DNA of 64,000 bases, taken from positions 1 through 64,000 of the forward strand of contig JAQYVY010000012.1 in the NCBI GenBank assembly GCA_030145195.1, written 5' to 3'. The notes beneath the pieces were generated by a model. The model searched no databases, was not told the DNA's origin, and saw only the letters and a program-made list of their open reading frames with translations. Each line of letters begins with the position of its first letter. Position 1 is the stretch's first letter. The translations under genes and the position numbers were made by a program. Source of the stretch: Desulfuromonadales bacterium. Its GTDB lineage: Bacteria; Desulfobacterota; Desulfuromonadia; Desulfuromonadales; BM103. Shown piece after piece: positions 1 to 6,349 of this stretch.

Positions 1-106
1 GGATGTCGTTATGAAAAGCCCGACCCAGAATGAAATTGCCCGCCCAGAAGAGCACGGCCAGAGTCAGCAAAAGGTAGGGGCGGTGTTTTACATTAAGTAT
101 GGTCAT
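1..106 (-). CDS. DMT-superfamily (EamA) transporter, N-terminal fragment
   Basis: The reverse strand opens with ATG at 106 and reads about 35 codons to the window edge. The peptide begins MTILNVKHRPYLLLT and continues into a hydrophobic helix with WAGNFILGR, a pattern typical of the first membrane helix of EamA/DMT (drug/metabolite) transporters in the inner membrane. The rest lies outside the window, so substrate and full length cannot be judged. No strong Shine-Dalgarno sequence is seen upstream. Family assignment rests on this one helix and is fairly confident; a specific function is not assigned. Confidence 0.6.
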   Translation of the reverse strand, partial: MTILNVKHRPYLLLTLAVLFWAGNFILGRAFHNDI

Positions 107-250
107 GGTCGAGGTATTCTACGATACGACGCTGAAAACACAATCAGAATACGTGTCAAAGAATGCTCCTTTGGACAGAGCTATGTTTGAGGATAGCTTA
201 GGTGTGGAGCCCGTCAACCGGCGCTACGAGCCAGCAAACCAAACGAGCAA

Positions 251-280
251 ACGGGGTCAGCCCCTGACATCGGACAAAAT
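251..280. repeat. REP-like short dispersed repeat, copy 1
   Basis: It contains CGGGGTCAGCCC followed a few bases later by GGACAAA. Related copies occur at 7961-7986 and 9561-9588. The GTCAG/CTGAC part can form a small hairpin. Extragenic GGGGTCAG-type elements of this kind are often mobilised by RAYT transposases, but none is present in the window, so that link is inference. Confidence 0.5.
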
Positions 281-302
281 GGAACGTAATCAACCAATTC
301 GT

Positions 303-339
303 TAACAAAAAGGCCACCATCAATTGAGATGGTGGCCTT
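303..339 (-). terminator. Rho-independent terminator of ywbE
   Basis: There is a perfect 12-bp inverted repeat (310-321 with 328-339, arms AAGGCCACCATC / GATGGTGGCCTT) with a 6-nt loop. Read on the minus strand it is followed by TTTTGTT, a U-rich tail. It lies 26 bp beyond the ywbE stop codon, as expected for that gene. Confidence 0.85.
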
Positions 340-364
340 CGCTATGGAATCAATCTATTTAAAA

Positions 365-565
365 TCAATCCGCCTCGCATCCCGACTGCACCCGCCCAAC
401 CTGACCATCCTCCAGACGCACCTTGATGCCATGCGAATGAAACGGGCTCTTGGTCAAAAGATCCTTAACCACCCCTTGAGTCAACTTGCCGCTGCGCTGA
501 TCCTGCTTCAGGATAATGGCAACCGCCATTCCCGGTTTGATTTCGTCACGTTTCTGGCCATTCAT
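365..565 (-). CDS. ywbE: YwbE family protein (DUF2196)
   Basis: This small 66-residue protein matches the usual length and motifs of the YwbE family: it starts MNGQKRDEIKPG, then has LKQDQRSGKLTQGVVKDLLT and HGIKVRLEDGQVGRVQ near the C-terminus. The family is a basic, SH3-like beta-barrel protein of unknown function that is widely scattered in bacteria. No signal peptide or membrane segment is present, so it should be cytoplasmic. The ATG at 565 is preceded by a purine-rich stretch (AAGAAGAAA). The gene is monocistronic, with its own terminator at 303-339. Family call is secure; the role is unknown. Confidence 0.9.
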   Translation of the reverse strand: MNGQKRDEIKPGMAVAIILKQDQRSGKLTQGVVKDLLTKSPFHSHGIKVRLEDGQVGRVQSGCEAD

Positions 566-754
566 CGCTGGATTTCTTCTTCTTGTTTGGATTTGGGAAA
601 AGCTATTTTGACACAGGGAGAAACGTTAATCTATTGCTCTTTTGTGTTCTCTCCCACAGTAATCTTGTGAATGTTCGGTGTTGCTTATCTTCTTGCGACA
701 ATAAAGCACCGCAGAGAGGCCCCCTGAACAGGGCTGTATTTCCTATTCAGCAAA

Positions 755-786
755 GGGGGGGGGTGCGTTGGTAAGTTATGTAACTT
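755..786 (+). repeat. Direct repeat flanking the lipoprotein gene, left copy
   Basis: A G-run is followed by TGCGTTGGTAAGTTATGTAA. A closely similar copy in the same orientation lies at 2111-2137, just past the terminator of the gene at 1213. The two differ by a 2-bp gap and a couple of substitutions. Confidence 0.6.
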
Positions 787-1060
787 GTTCTTCGTTCGTA
801 ATGTTGTTGCGCCGGGGGAAAAATCAATCTGAAAAAAATATTCTGGCTGATATTGCAATTAATCTTTATGCCAGGTGTGGCCAGGTCATACTCATGCCGG
901 AATTAAAATATTGTCCACCAAGGCTAAGAACCCGTAATTACTGAGTTGCCATATTCAATAAAAAACATCTATTAATTAGGCACATACGTTTTTTAGAGGG
1001 GACAAATGGACGGCTTTGTATTTCTACTGTAATTGACTCAATTTTGTACAGGCATGTGAC

Positions 1061-1088
1061 TTGACAAGCAACATTATAGATGTTTAAT
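1061..1088 (+). promoter_or_regulatory. Candidate sigma-70 promoter of the lipoprotein gene
   Basis: A perfect -35 hexamer TTGACA (1061-1066) is separated by 16 bp from TTTAAT (1083-1088), which matches five of six -10 consensus positions. Transcription would start near 1095, giving a leader of about 118 nt before the ATG at 1213. Confidence 0.5.
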
Positions 1089-1212
1089 GGAGATAAGAGA
1101 GGTCGGGTGTAAACGATATTAATCAGGCCGAAAGGAACCAATTCTAATACTAATACCTCTCGTAGCGCCCCGTCGTTTTACGGGTAAACACCAGCCGAAG
1201 AGGAGGCACGCC

Positions 1213-2037
1213 ATGAAAACGCTAAGAGTTTTTGGTTGGGCCGTCATCTTCACCGTGACTTTGCTTCTGGCCGCTTGTGCTTCACACACCCCGAAAGTGG
1301 CCGACGCCGACACCATGTCCGGTCCTGATGCAACTATGACCCAACCCACAGAACGGATGCAAACGCTTGAAGAGCGCGAAAATGCCTTGGTAATTAACCG
1401 GGCTTGGCTCGATGAGCGCGAGTTGCAACTGGCTAATAGGGCCTTTGATGTAGACAACCGAGAGAACGACTTGGTAATTAACCAGGCGTGGCTCGATGAG
1501 CGTGAATTGCAACTGGCTAATAGGGCGCTTGATGTCGACAGCCGAGAGAACTCCCTGGCCATTAATCAGGCTTGGCTCGATGAGCGTGAAATGCAACTTA
1601 ATCAGCCGGAACGCGGTGCCAGCAGACCTGCACAGCTTGCAGATGTTGGTTCGCCCCGAACCAAAGTCGAAGCGGGTCGCTGTTATGCCACGGTGGTTTC
1701 CCCGGCCGAATATAAAACAGTGGCGGTGGTCAAGCCAATTGAACAGCCCAAAGGCGGAGATCTGACGGTTCTTTACCAGACCGTGACCGAGAAGGTCAAG
1801 GTGACCGATGAACAGATGCGCTGGGAAGAAATACTCTGTGAAGACAGCATGACAGAGGGCCGTGCCATCGAAATCCAGCGCGCCCTGTCTCGAAGCGGCT
1901 ACAATCCTGGCCCGATTGACGGCGTCATCGGACAGCAAACCATGGCTGCTGTCAACGCCTTCCAAAGAGATTCCAAGCTGACAGTTGCAAATTACCTGAC
2001 TATGGAAACGGTCAAGGCCTTGAACGCCAATTATTAA
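1213..2037 (+). CDS. Lipoprotein with internal repeats and C-terminal peptidoglycan-binding domain
   Basis: The protein has 274 residues. A lipoprotein signal peptide ends in LLLAAC with the lipidated Cys at 22, so it should sit in the envelope. Residues 55-130 are three near-identical 28-residue units (RENxLVINxAWLDERELQL), charged and helical, probably a coiled coil. A middle region with CYATVVSPAEY and RWEEILCED is typical of related envelope proteins. Residues about 213-272 form a peptidoglycan-binding domain type 1 (IQRALSRSGYNPGPIDGVIG, then TMAAVNAFQ). The start has a clear GAGGAGG site. The gene has its own promoter and terminator and lies between two direct repeats. A cell-wall anchored structural role is likely; the exact role is unknown. 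Confidence 0.8.
   Translation: MKTLRVFGWAVIFTVTLLLAACASHTPKVADADTMSGPDATMTQPTERMQTLEERENALVINRAWLDERELQLANRAFDVDNRENDLVINQAWLDERELQLANRALDVDSRENSLAINQAWLDEREMQLNQPERGASRPAQLADVGSPRTKVEAGRCYATVVSPAEYKTVAVVKPIEQPKGGDLTVLYQTVTEKVKVTDEQMRWEEILCEDSMTEGRAIEIQRALSRSGYNPGPIDGVIGQQTMAAVNAFQRDSKLTVANYLTMETVKALNANY
1375..1602 (+). repeat. 84-bp in-frame tandem repeat, 2.7 units
   Basis: Units at 1375-1458, 1459-1542 and 1543-1602 (last one partial) encode 28-residue repeats with the shared core AWLDEREL/MQL. They are highly similar at DNA level, suggesting recent duplication and possible copy-number variation. Confidence 0.85.
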
Positions 2038-2073
2038 ACGTCTGAAGAGACGATAGCTCTTTGCAAGCCTGAG

Positions 2074-2097
2074 CCGGGAAATCCCCCGGTTTTTTTC
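2074..2097 (+). terminator. Rho-independent terminator of the lipoprotein gene
   Basis: CCGGG (2074-2078) pairs with CCCGG (2085-2089), followed by seven T residues. It lies 37 bp past the stop codon at 2037. Confidence 0.75.
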
Positions 2098-2110
2098 TTT
2101 GCTATAATAA

Positions 2111-2137
2111 GGGGGGCGTTGATAAGTTATGTAAGTT
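2111..2137 (+). repeat. Direct repeat flanking the lipoprotein gene, right copy
   Basis: GGGGGGCGTTGATAAGTTAT followed by GTAAGTT matches the copy at 755-786. Together they bracket a 1.3-kb unit holding promoter, gene and terminator. Confidence 0.6.
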
Positions 2138-2451
2138 AATGAATCAGTGAACAAAGTAGACAGGATCAGGCTGTGAGTCCCAGACTCTAAGTTCAAAATA
2201 CCAAGAGGATTGAACCTTTGCCATCTTGACCCAACCACACCAATCCATTACCCTGCCAGCATGCTTTGATTTGCCCCCCATGATATGGATCCTCTCGGCT
2301 CCCCCCCACAACGTTTCTTACTCGGTGATGACGCGACCCTCTGCGTGCGTCCGTGTGCCGGACCTCTTGCTATCACATGTTCCGCAACAAGAGTCCTGGC
2401 CAACCTGGAGTTGGTCCGCCGTTTCGCCGCTGACACACAAAGGGAAAACTC
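2138..2451. other. Intergenic stretch upstream of the methyltransferase gene
   Basis: This region has no convincing gene. An ORF beginning at 2285 runs out of frame into the methyltransferase gene and has no recognisable domain. The sequence is more GC-rich than the preceding gap and could be a decayed coding remnant, but I cannot name a source. Confidence 0.4.
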
Positions 2452-3294
2452 ATGTTTGAACAACTGCAAATCATCAATCAACGCCCGAAACCTTTTTCGA
2501 TCTATACCGCCGCAGAGCTCTGGACCGACCCGCACACGGCGCAACAGATGCTGCAATACCATCTCAACGAAGACCTCGCCATGGCTTCGCGCACCAGGGA
2601 AACAATCGACCGCTCGATGCAATGGTTACAGTCGCGGTTCGGGATCGACCACAACACCAGAATTGCCGATTTCGGATGCGGCCCCGGCCTTTATGCCAAC
2701 CGCTTCGCCCAGCTCGGTGCACAGGTCATCGGGATCGACTTTTCTGCTAACTCAATCCGTTATGCCCGGGAAACCGTAGCTCGAAAAAAACTCAGCATCG
2801 ATTATCAGCAGCAGAACTATCTTGATTTCAACAGCGAGCAGCGCTTCGACCTGATCTGTATGATCATGTGCGACTTCTGCGCTCTCAGCCCACCGCAGCG
2901 TCGTCAGCTGCTTGGCATCTTCCGTCGCCACCTCAAAGTGGACGGCAAACTGTTCCTCGATGTCTATTCTCTCGCCAGCTACGTACAACGCCAGGAATCT
3001 GCAAAGTATGAATTCAGGCAATTGAACGGGTTTTGGTCTGCCGAGGATTATTACGGCTTTGTGAATACCTTTAAGTACGATGATGAAAAAGTGGTGCTCG
3101 ACAAATACAGTCTGTTCGAAGCCAAGCGCTCGTGGGTGATTTACAATTGGCTGCAATACTACAGTCTAGATAGCTTGACCCAAGAGTTTGCGGAGAATGG
3201 TTTTTGCATCACGGAGACTTATGCTGATACGGCGGGGTCGCCTTATCGTGAGGATGCGCTTGAGATTGCGCTGGTAGCGGGAATAGGGGAGTAA
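2452..3294 (+). CDS. Class I SAM-dependent methyltransferase
   Basis: The 280-residue protein has a Rossmann-type SAM-binding core: motif I is ADFGCGPGLYANRFA (about residues 70-84), followed by an acidic residue in VIGIDFS (motif II), and FDLICMIMCDF and LKVDGKLFLDVYS in the later strands. This is the methyltransferase type 11/25 fold; the methyl acceptor cannot be told from sequence. The N-terminal 60 residues (LWTDPHTAQQMLQYHLNED) may form a substrate-binding cap. It is a cytoplasmic, apparently single-gene unit, with repeats rather than genes on both sides. The start follows AAAGGGAAAACTC, a moderate ribosome-binding site. The methyltransferase call is solid and the substrate unknown. Confidence 0.88.
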   Translation: MFEQLQIINQRPKPFSIYTAAELWTDPHTAQQMLQYHLNEDLAMASRTRETIDRSMQWLQSRFGIDHNTRIADFGCGPGLYANRFAQLGAQVIGIDFSANSIRYARETVARKKLSIDYQQQNYLDFNSEQRFDLICMIMCDFCALSPPQRRQLLGIFRRHLKVDGKLFLDVYSLASYVQRQESAKYEFRQLNGFWSAEDYYGFVNTFKYDDEKVVLDKYSLFEAKRSWVIYNWLQYYSLDSLTQEFAENGFCITETYADTAGSPYREDALEIALVAGIGE

Positions 3295-3304
3295 TTAGGG
3301 GTTT

Positions 3305-3342
3305 GGGGCACTCAATAGTGTGTGGCCATTTTGAGTGTCCCC
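3305..3342. repeat. GGGG(A)CACTCAA inverted pair, near 3' end of methyltransferase gene
   Basis: GGGGCACTCAA (3305-3315) faces TTGAGTGTCCCC (3331-3342) and could form a hairpin that also serves as a processing or termination structure. The same word recurs at 3606-3617 (inverted) and 4511-4536, bracketing the AMP-nucleosidase-like gene. Confidence 0.55.
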
Positions 3343-3349
3343 CTTTGCT

Positions 3350-3588
3350 CTGGTTTCTGCGTCCTTTTCGTTAAATTATTGTTTTTATTTAAAGGATAAA
3401 CCGGCGGGTCGCGTCCCGCCAAGACATCGTACTTTTTTCAACGCCAAAAAAGTAAGCAAAAAGGCTGCTAGCGGAGGGCGTATTCTTTTGCCGGGGTTCA
3501 GTGGTTTCAATGAGCGGTGGCCTTGGGAATCCGGCCCGTTACAGGGGGCCTACCTGTGGGTGAGTTCTACTGTGTGAAAAGCTTTGGA
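3350..3588. repeat. Modular dispersed repeat, copy 1 (most complete)
   Basis: Modules in order are CTGCGTCCTTTTCGTTAAAT (3359-3378), a GGCGGGTCGCGTCCCGCC palindrome (3403-3420), ACTTTTTTCAACGCC-AAAAAAGTAAGC (3431-3457) which is itself a hairpin, and CGGCCCGTTACAGGGGGCCT (near 3532). Parts of the same set recur at 4572-4776, 8040-8235 and 8327-8431. Similar intergenic repeats are known in several proteobacteria; their function is not established. No gene lies in 3295-3632. Confidence 0.7.
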
Positions 3589-3632
3589 GTTTATGAATAA
3601 CTCCATTTGAGTGCCCCCGATCGCTATTGCTG

Positions 3633-4406
3633 TTAATACAGAAAATGCTTAATCCTTTCTCCCTTTTCACCGATCTCAGTCATCGCATTAATTCCAATCT
3701 TCAAGTGGCTGTCAGCCCAATTTTGAGTGACCATCTGATCCGATTCCTCCGTTTTGACCCCCTCTGGGGTGAGGGGCACATCCGAGACCAGCAACAGCGC
3801 ACCACGAGCGATGACATTGTAGTGGCCGACGATAAAGATCGTTGCGGTTTCCATGTCGATGCCGATACTGCTCATCTTTTGGAGTTTTTCCCGAAACGCC
3901 TGGTCGTGCTCCCAGATGCGTCGATTGGTCGAGTAAACCACGCCCGTTCGGTAATCGTGACCAAGTTCGAGGATCTTCTCGGAAACAAATTTGTGCAGTT
4001 TGAACGAGGGTAGCGCAGGGACTTCGGCAGGGAAATAATCGTTACTGGTGCCCTCGCCGCGAATTGCGGCATTCGGCAGGATGAAGTGTCCAATCTCGGA
4101 TGATTTCTTCAACCCTCCGCATTTACCGAGAAACAGCACGCCCTTAGGATTGATGGCGCTCAGCAGGTCCATGATCGTGGCTGCGTTCGCGGAGCCTATG
4201 CCGAAGTTGACAATGGTCAGGCCGTCACTGTTGGTTGTTGCCTGCATCGGTTTGTTCTCTCCCTGGATATCGCAGGAGAACATGTTTGCGAACATATCGA
4301 TATAGTGTCGGAAGTTGGTTAGCAAAATGTACTCGCCAAAGTTATCGAGCGGCATTCCGGTGTAGCGGGGCAACCAGTTTTTGGTAATCTGCAGACGGTC
4401 GACCAT
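3633..4406 (-). CDS. AMP nucleosidase-like protein (short, TIGR01721-type)
   Basis: The 257-residue protein begins MVDRLQITKNWLPRYTGMPL and contains FGEYILLTNFRHYIDMFA, typical of the short AMP-nucleosidase-like family, then a PNP/UDP phosphorylase fold with VNFGIGSANAATIMDLL (phosphate-site glycines), LFLGKCGGL and GIDMETATIF (nucleoside-site Met-Glu). The expected reaction is AMP + water to adenine + ribose 5-phosphate, in the cytoplasm. The reading frame is open further upstream to 4571, but the ATG at 4406 has an AGAAGGAG site and matches family starts. The gene stands alone and is bracketed by GGGGACACTCAA repeats and modular repeats, which suggests it was inserted or that the repeats target its flanks. 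Confidence 0.85.
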   Translation of the reverse strand: MVDRLQITKNWLPRYTGMPLDNFGEYILLTNFRHYIDMFANMFSCDIQGENKPMQATTNSDGLTIVNFGIGSANAATIMDLLSAINPKGVLFLGKCGGLKKSSEIGHFILPNAAIRGEGTSNDYFPAEVPALPSFKLHKFVSEKILELGHDYRTGVVYSTNRRIWEHDQAFREKLQKMSSIGIDMETATIFIVGHYNVIARGALLLVSDVPLTPEGVKTEESDQMVTQNWADSHLKIGINAMTEIGEKGERIKHFLY

Positions 4407-4510
4407 GGGTGCTCCTTCTGGGGAGAGTGATTGCAGGAACTTATGGTTAAAGGATAAAAGGTGGAGGTGATTTCGCAAGGGATGGCTGTTGGGTTTTAAA
4501 AACTGGAATT

Positions 4511-4536
4511 GGGGACACTCAATAGTTAGTGTCCCT
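4511..4536. repeat. GGGGACACTCAA inverted repeat upstream of nucleosidase gene
   Basis: GGGGACACTCAATAG is followed at once by TTAGTGTCCC, giving a short hairpin. A matching TTTGAGTGCCCC lies at 3606-3617, just beyond the gene's stop codon, in opposite orientation. Confidence 0.55.
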
Positions 4537-4571
4537 TGCCAGTCTTCGGTGGTTTCAATACTCAGCGGCAT

Positions 4572-4776
4572 TTAAGAATCAGGCCCGTTATAGGGGGCCT
4601 ACCTGTTGGTAACTTCTATTGGGTTAAAAGCTTGAATCATGGTGGCAAAATTGTTGTCCCCTTGTGTCGTCATGATGCGGATTTGGCTTGTTACTCTTAG
4701 CGTCTCTGCGTCTTTGCGTTAAATAGTTGGTTGTCCGACTGGTCGCGTCCTGCCAAGACGCCGTGCTTTTTGGGGA
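4572..4776. repeat. Modular dispersed repeat, copy 2 (rearranged order)
   Basis: Here the GGCCCGTTATAGGGGGCCTA module (4578-4597 region) comes first, and the CTCTGCGTCTTTGCGTTAAAT plus GGTCGCGTCCTGCCAAGACG modules follow at 4704-4760. The order is the reverse of copy 1, so the modules can be recombined or two partial copies lie side by side. The 4407-4941 gap holds no gene apart from these elements. Confidence 0.65.
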
Positions 4777-4941
4777 TTTATTTGACGAATAGAGCTGGAA
4801 GAGTTCTAATACTCGCTAATTCTCTGATAATAGAGTTGTCACTGTATTGAATTTTGGTTTTACTGAAGCGCAATAAATAATGATAAAACAACGATAGACC
4901 ATGGTGGTGGTCTTTTCTTTTAAAGTTTAGGAGGTTTGGTT

Positions 4942-6114
4942 TTGCTTAATTCGTTAAAATATATCCTGTCTATATCAATTATGGTCCTTTTTTTTAGCGC
5001 TAATGTTCACGCTTTCACCAAGGAAACCAAAAGTAAAATCCTAAATGACATTATTGAAACAAGTCCAAAGGGATTGGGTGAGTTCTTGTCTCATAATAAA
5101 GCGACAATAGACAGCATACTTAAGGACTCACTTGATGTTAAGAGCTTGAAAAACTTTAACGTCGACAGTGACTTTAAGGTATTAACTGCGAAAATTCGTT
5201 CGTTAAAAAGTGACCCATATAATACCTCAAGGAAATTCGCACAATCAATCAACATAATAAGCGATTATGTTAACCCTCACTCAGATCTCAGTAACAGAAT
5301 GATTTGCGATTCTGTTACTGTTCCCTATGTGTTTGAATATGATGGTTACAATAGTTTTGTTGATACAAATAAATTGACAAGTGATATCCAGAAAAAAACT
5401 GGCAATAATAAGTGTTATAAAAATTTAAGCAGCTATAATAATGATAATATTTATTCGGTTACTGTAAATACAATTAGTGATTATTTTATTTCAGCATGGA
5501 AGCTAGCTTTAAATGATAAAGAACAAGTCAAGTCGGCATTCAATATTGTCAGAGAGGGGCTAAAGCCTGCTGCATCAAAAAAAGTGGCCTCGAACAACAA
5601 TTCAAAGAGTTTTAACGAATTGTTGGGCAATGTAAAATTTCATGATATTGAACAGCTAAATAAGATGCCGGAAGTTGATAAAAAAAGGACCCAGCTAAAT
5701 AATGAATCTAAAACACAAGAGAGTGGACAGATGCGTACTCCCAGTGGGGGGCGTGACAGCTCTACGAGAAGTGTGGATCTTTTAGGGCTTACTGGCTCCT
5801 TCAAAAACGGCAAGTTAAGGGTTGGGTTTTTCTATAAGAATACTGATACGGACGAATTAGTTCAATGGCGTAAAGGCTCTGTAGGAACGTCATGTCAGGT
5901 CTATGAAAATACGGGGGATATATTGCGCCCTGTTAAAGGTGCTTTGATTACAACCTATAGCAAAACCGTCAAATCCTCTCATCAAGACGTTTACATCAAC
6001 ATTCCTTCTGGCTACATAAATAGAGATGTCTATGAGATTGTAGACTGTCAAGTTGATACTGGCTGGAGAGAATTGTCTTCTTCAAAACTCTACAATCTTA
6101 GTGAGTTATATTAG
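4942..6114 (+). CDS. Secreted protein of unknown function (possible degenerate zinc-phospholipase C/S1-P1-like domain)
   Basis: This AT-rich gene encodes about 390 residues. The TTG at 4942 lies 7 nt after a strong TTTAGGAGG site; another TTG at 4936 is too close to it. A signal peptide is clear (hydrophobic run ending near SANVHAF). Between residues about 90 and 190, the segments SINIISDYVNPHSDLSNR and NTISDYFISAWKLAL resemble helices of bacterial zinc-dependent phospholipase C/S1-P1-like proteins (SDYxNPxH, later DxxxxAW), but most metal ligands are not evident. A Ser/Asn-rich linker (205-285) precedes a beta-rich C-terminal domain with two Cys. Codon use is unlike the GC-richer neighbours, suggesting transfer. 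Function unknown; the domain hint is weak. Confidence 0.6.
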   Translation: MLNSLKYILSISIMVLFFSANVHAFTKETKSKILNDIIETSPKGLGEFLSHNKATIDSILKDSLDVKSLKNFNVDSDFKVLTAKIRSLKSDPYNTSRKFAQSINIISDYVNPHSDLSNRMICDSVTVPYVFEYDGYNSFVDTNKLTSDIQKKTGNNKCYKNLSSYNNDNIYSVTVNTISDYFISAWKLALNDKEQVKSAFNIVREGLKPAASKKVASNNNSKSFNELLGNVKFHDIEQLNKMPEVDKKRTQLNNESKTQESGQMRTPSGGRDSSTRSVDLLGLTGSFKNGKLRVGFFYKNTDTDELVQWRKGSVGTSCQVYENTGDILRPVKGALITTYSKTVKSSHQDVYINIPSGYINRDVYEIVDCQVDTGWRELSSSKLYNLSELY

Positions 6115-6243
6115 TTCTTTCTCGGGATGATTTTGAGAAATCGTTAAGCTCTACGATATCAAAGGGGAGAGAATCCGAAGATCCTTTCATACCTCTGATT
6201 ACTCCATCGAGAAAGTTGCGTTGGCTGGATTTTTGATTATTTG

Positions 6244-6274
6244 AGGTCAGCCCCTAATGGGGTTGGCCTTTTTC
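6244..6274 (+). terminator. Rho-independent terminator
   Basis: An 11-bp stem with two G-T pairs (6244-6254 with 6259-6269) has a TAAT loop and is followed by TTTTCT. It is 130 bp beyond the stop of the secreted-protein gene and separates it from the zinc-ribbon gene. Confidence 0.8.
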
Positions 6275-6349
6275 TCTTGTTGTTTGATGCGGGGGGTTTG
6301 TATTGTACAGAGCAAATTTAATCATATCTAGAGAAGTTGCTGTAGGGGA

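Larger units (their letters stand above)
566..1212. other. Intergenic stretch without a credible gene
   Basis: This 647-bp AT-rich stretch lies between divergently transcribed ywbE and the lipoprotein gene. Short ORFs here look random. It holds one copy of a flanking direct repeat (755-786), a sigma-70-like promoter (1061-1088) and a roughly 120-nt leader for the lipoprotein gene. I see no RNA gene that I can name. Confidence 0.6.

Noticed and set aside
1282-2238. Long minus-strand frame opposite the lipoprotein gene
   Set aside because: Antisense to a gene with clear domains, promoter and terminator; no domain of its own.
2285-2779. Plus-strand frame entering the methyltransferase gene out of frame
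   Set aside because: No recognisable domain; the part inside the methyltransferase gene is shadow.
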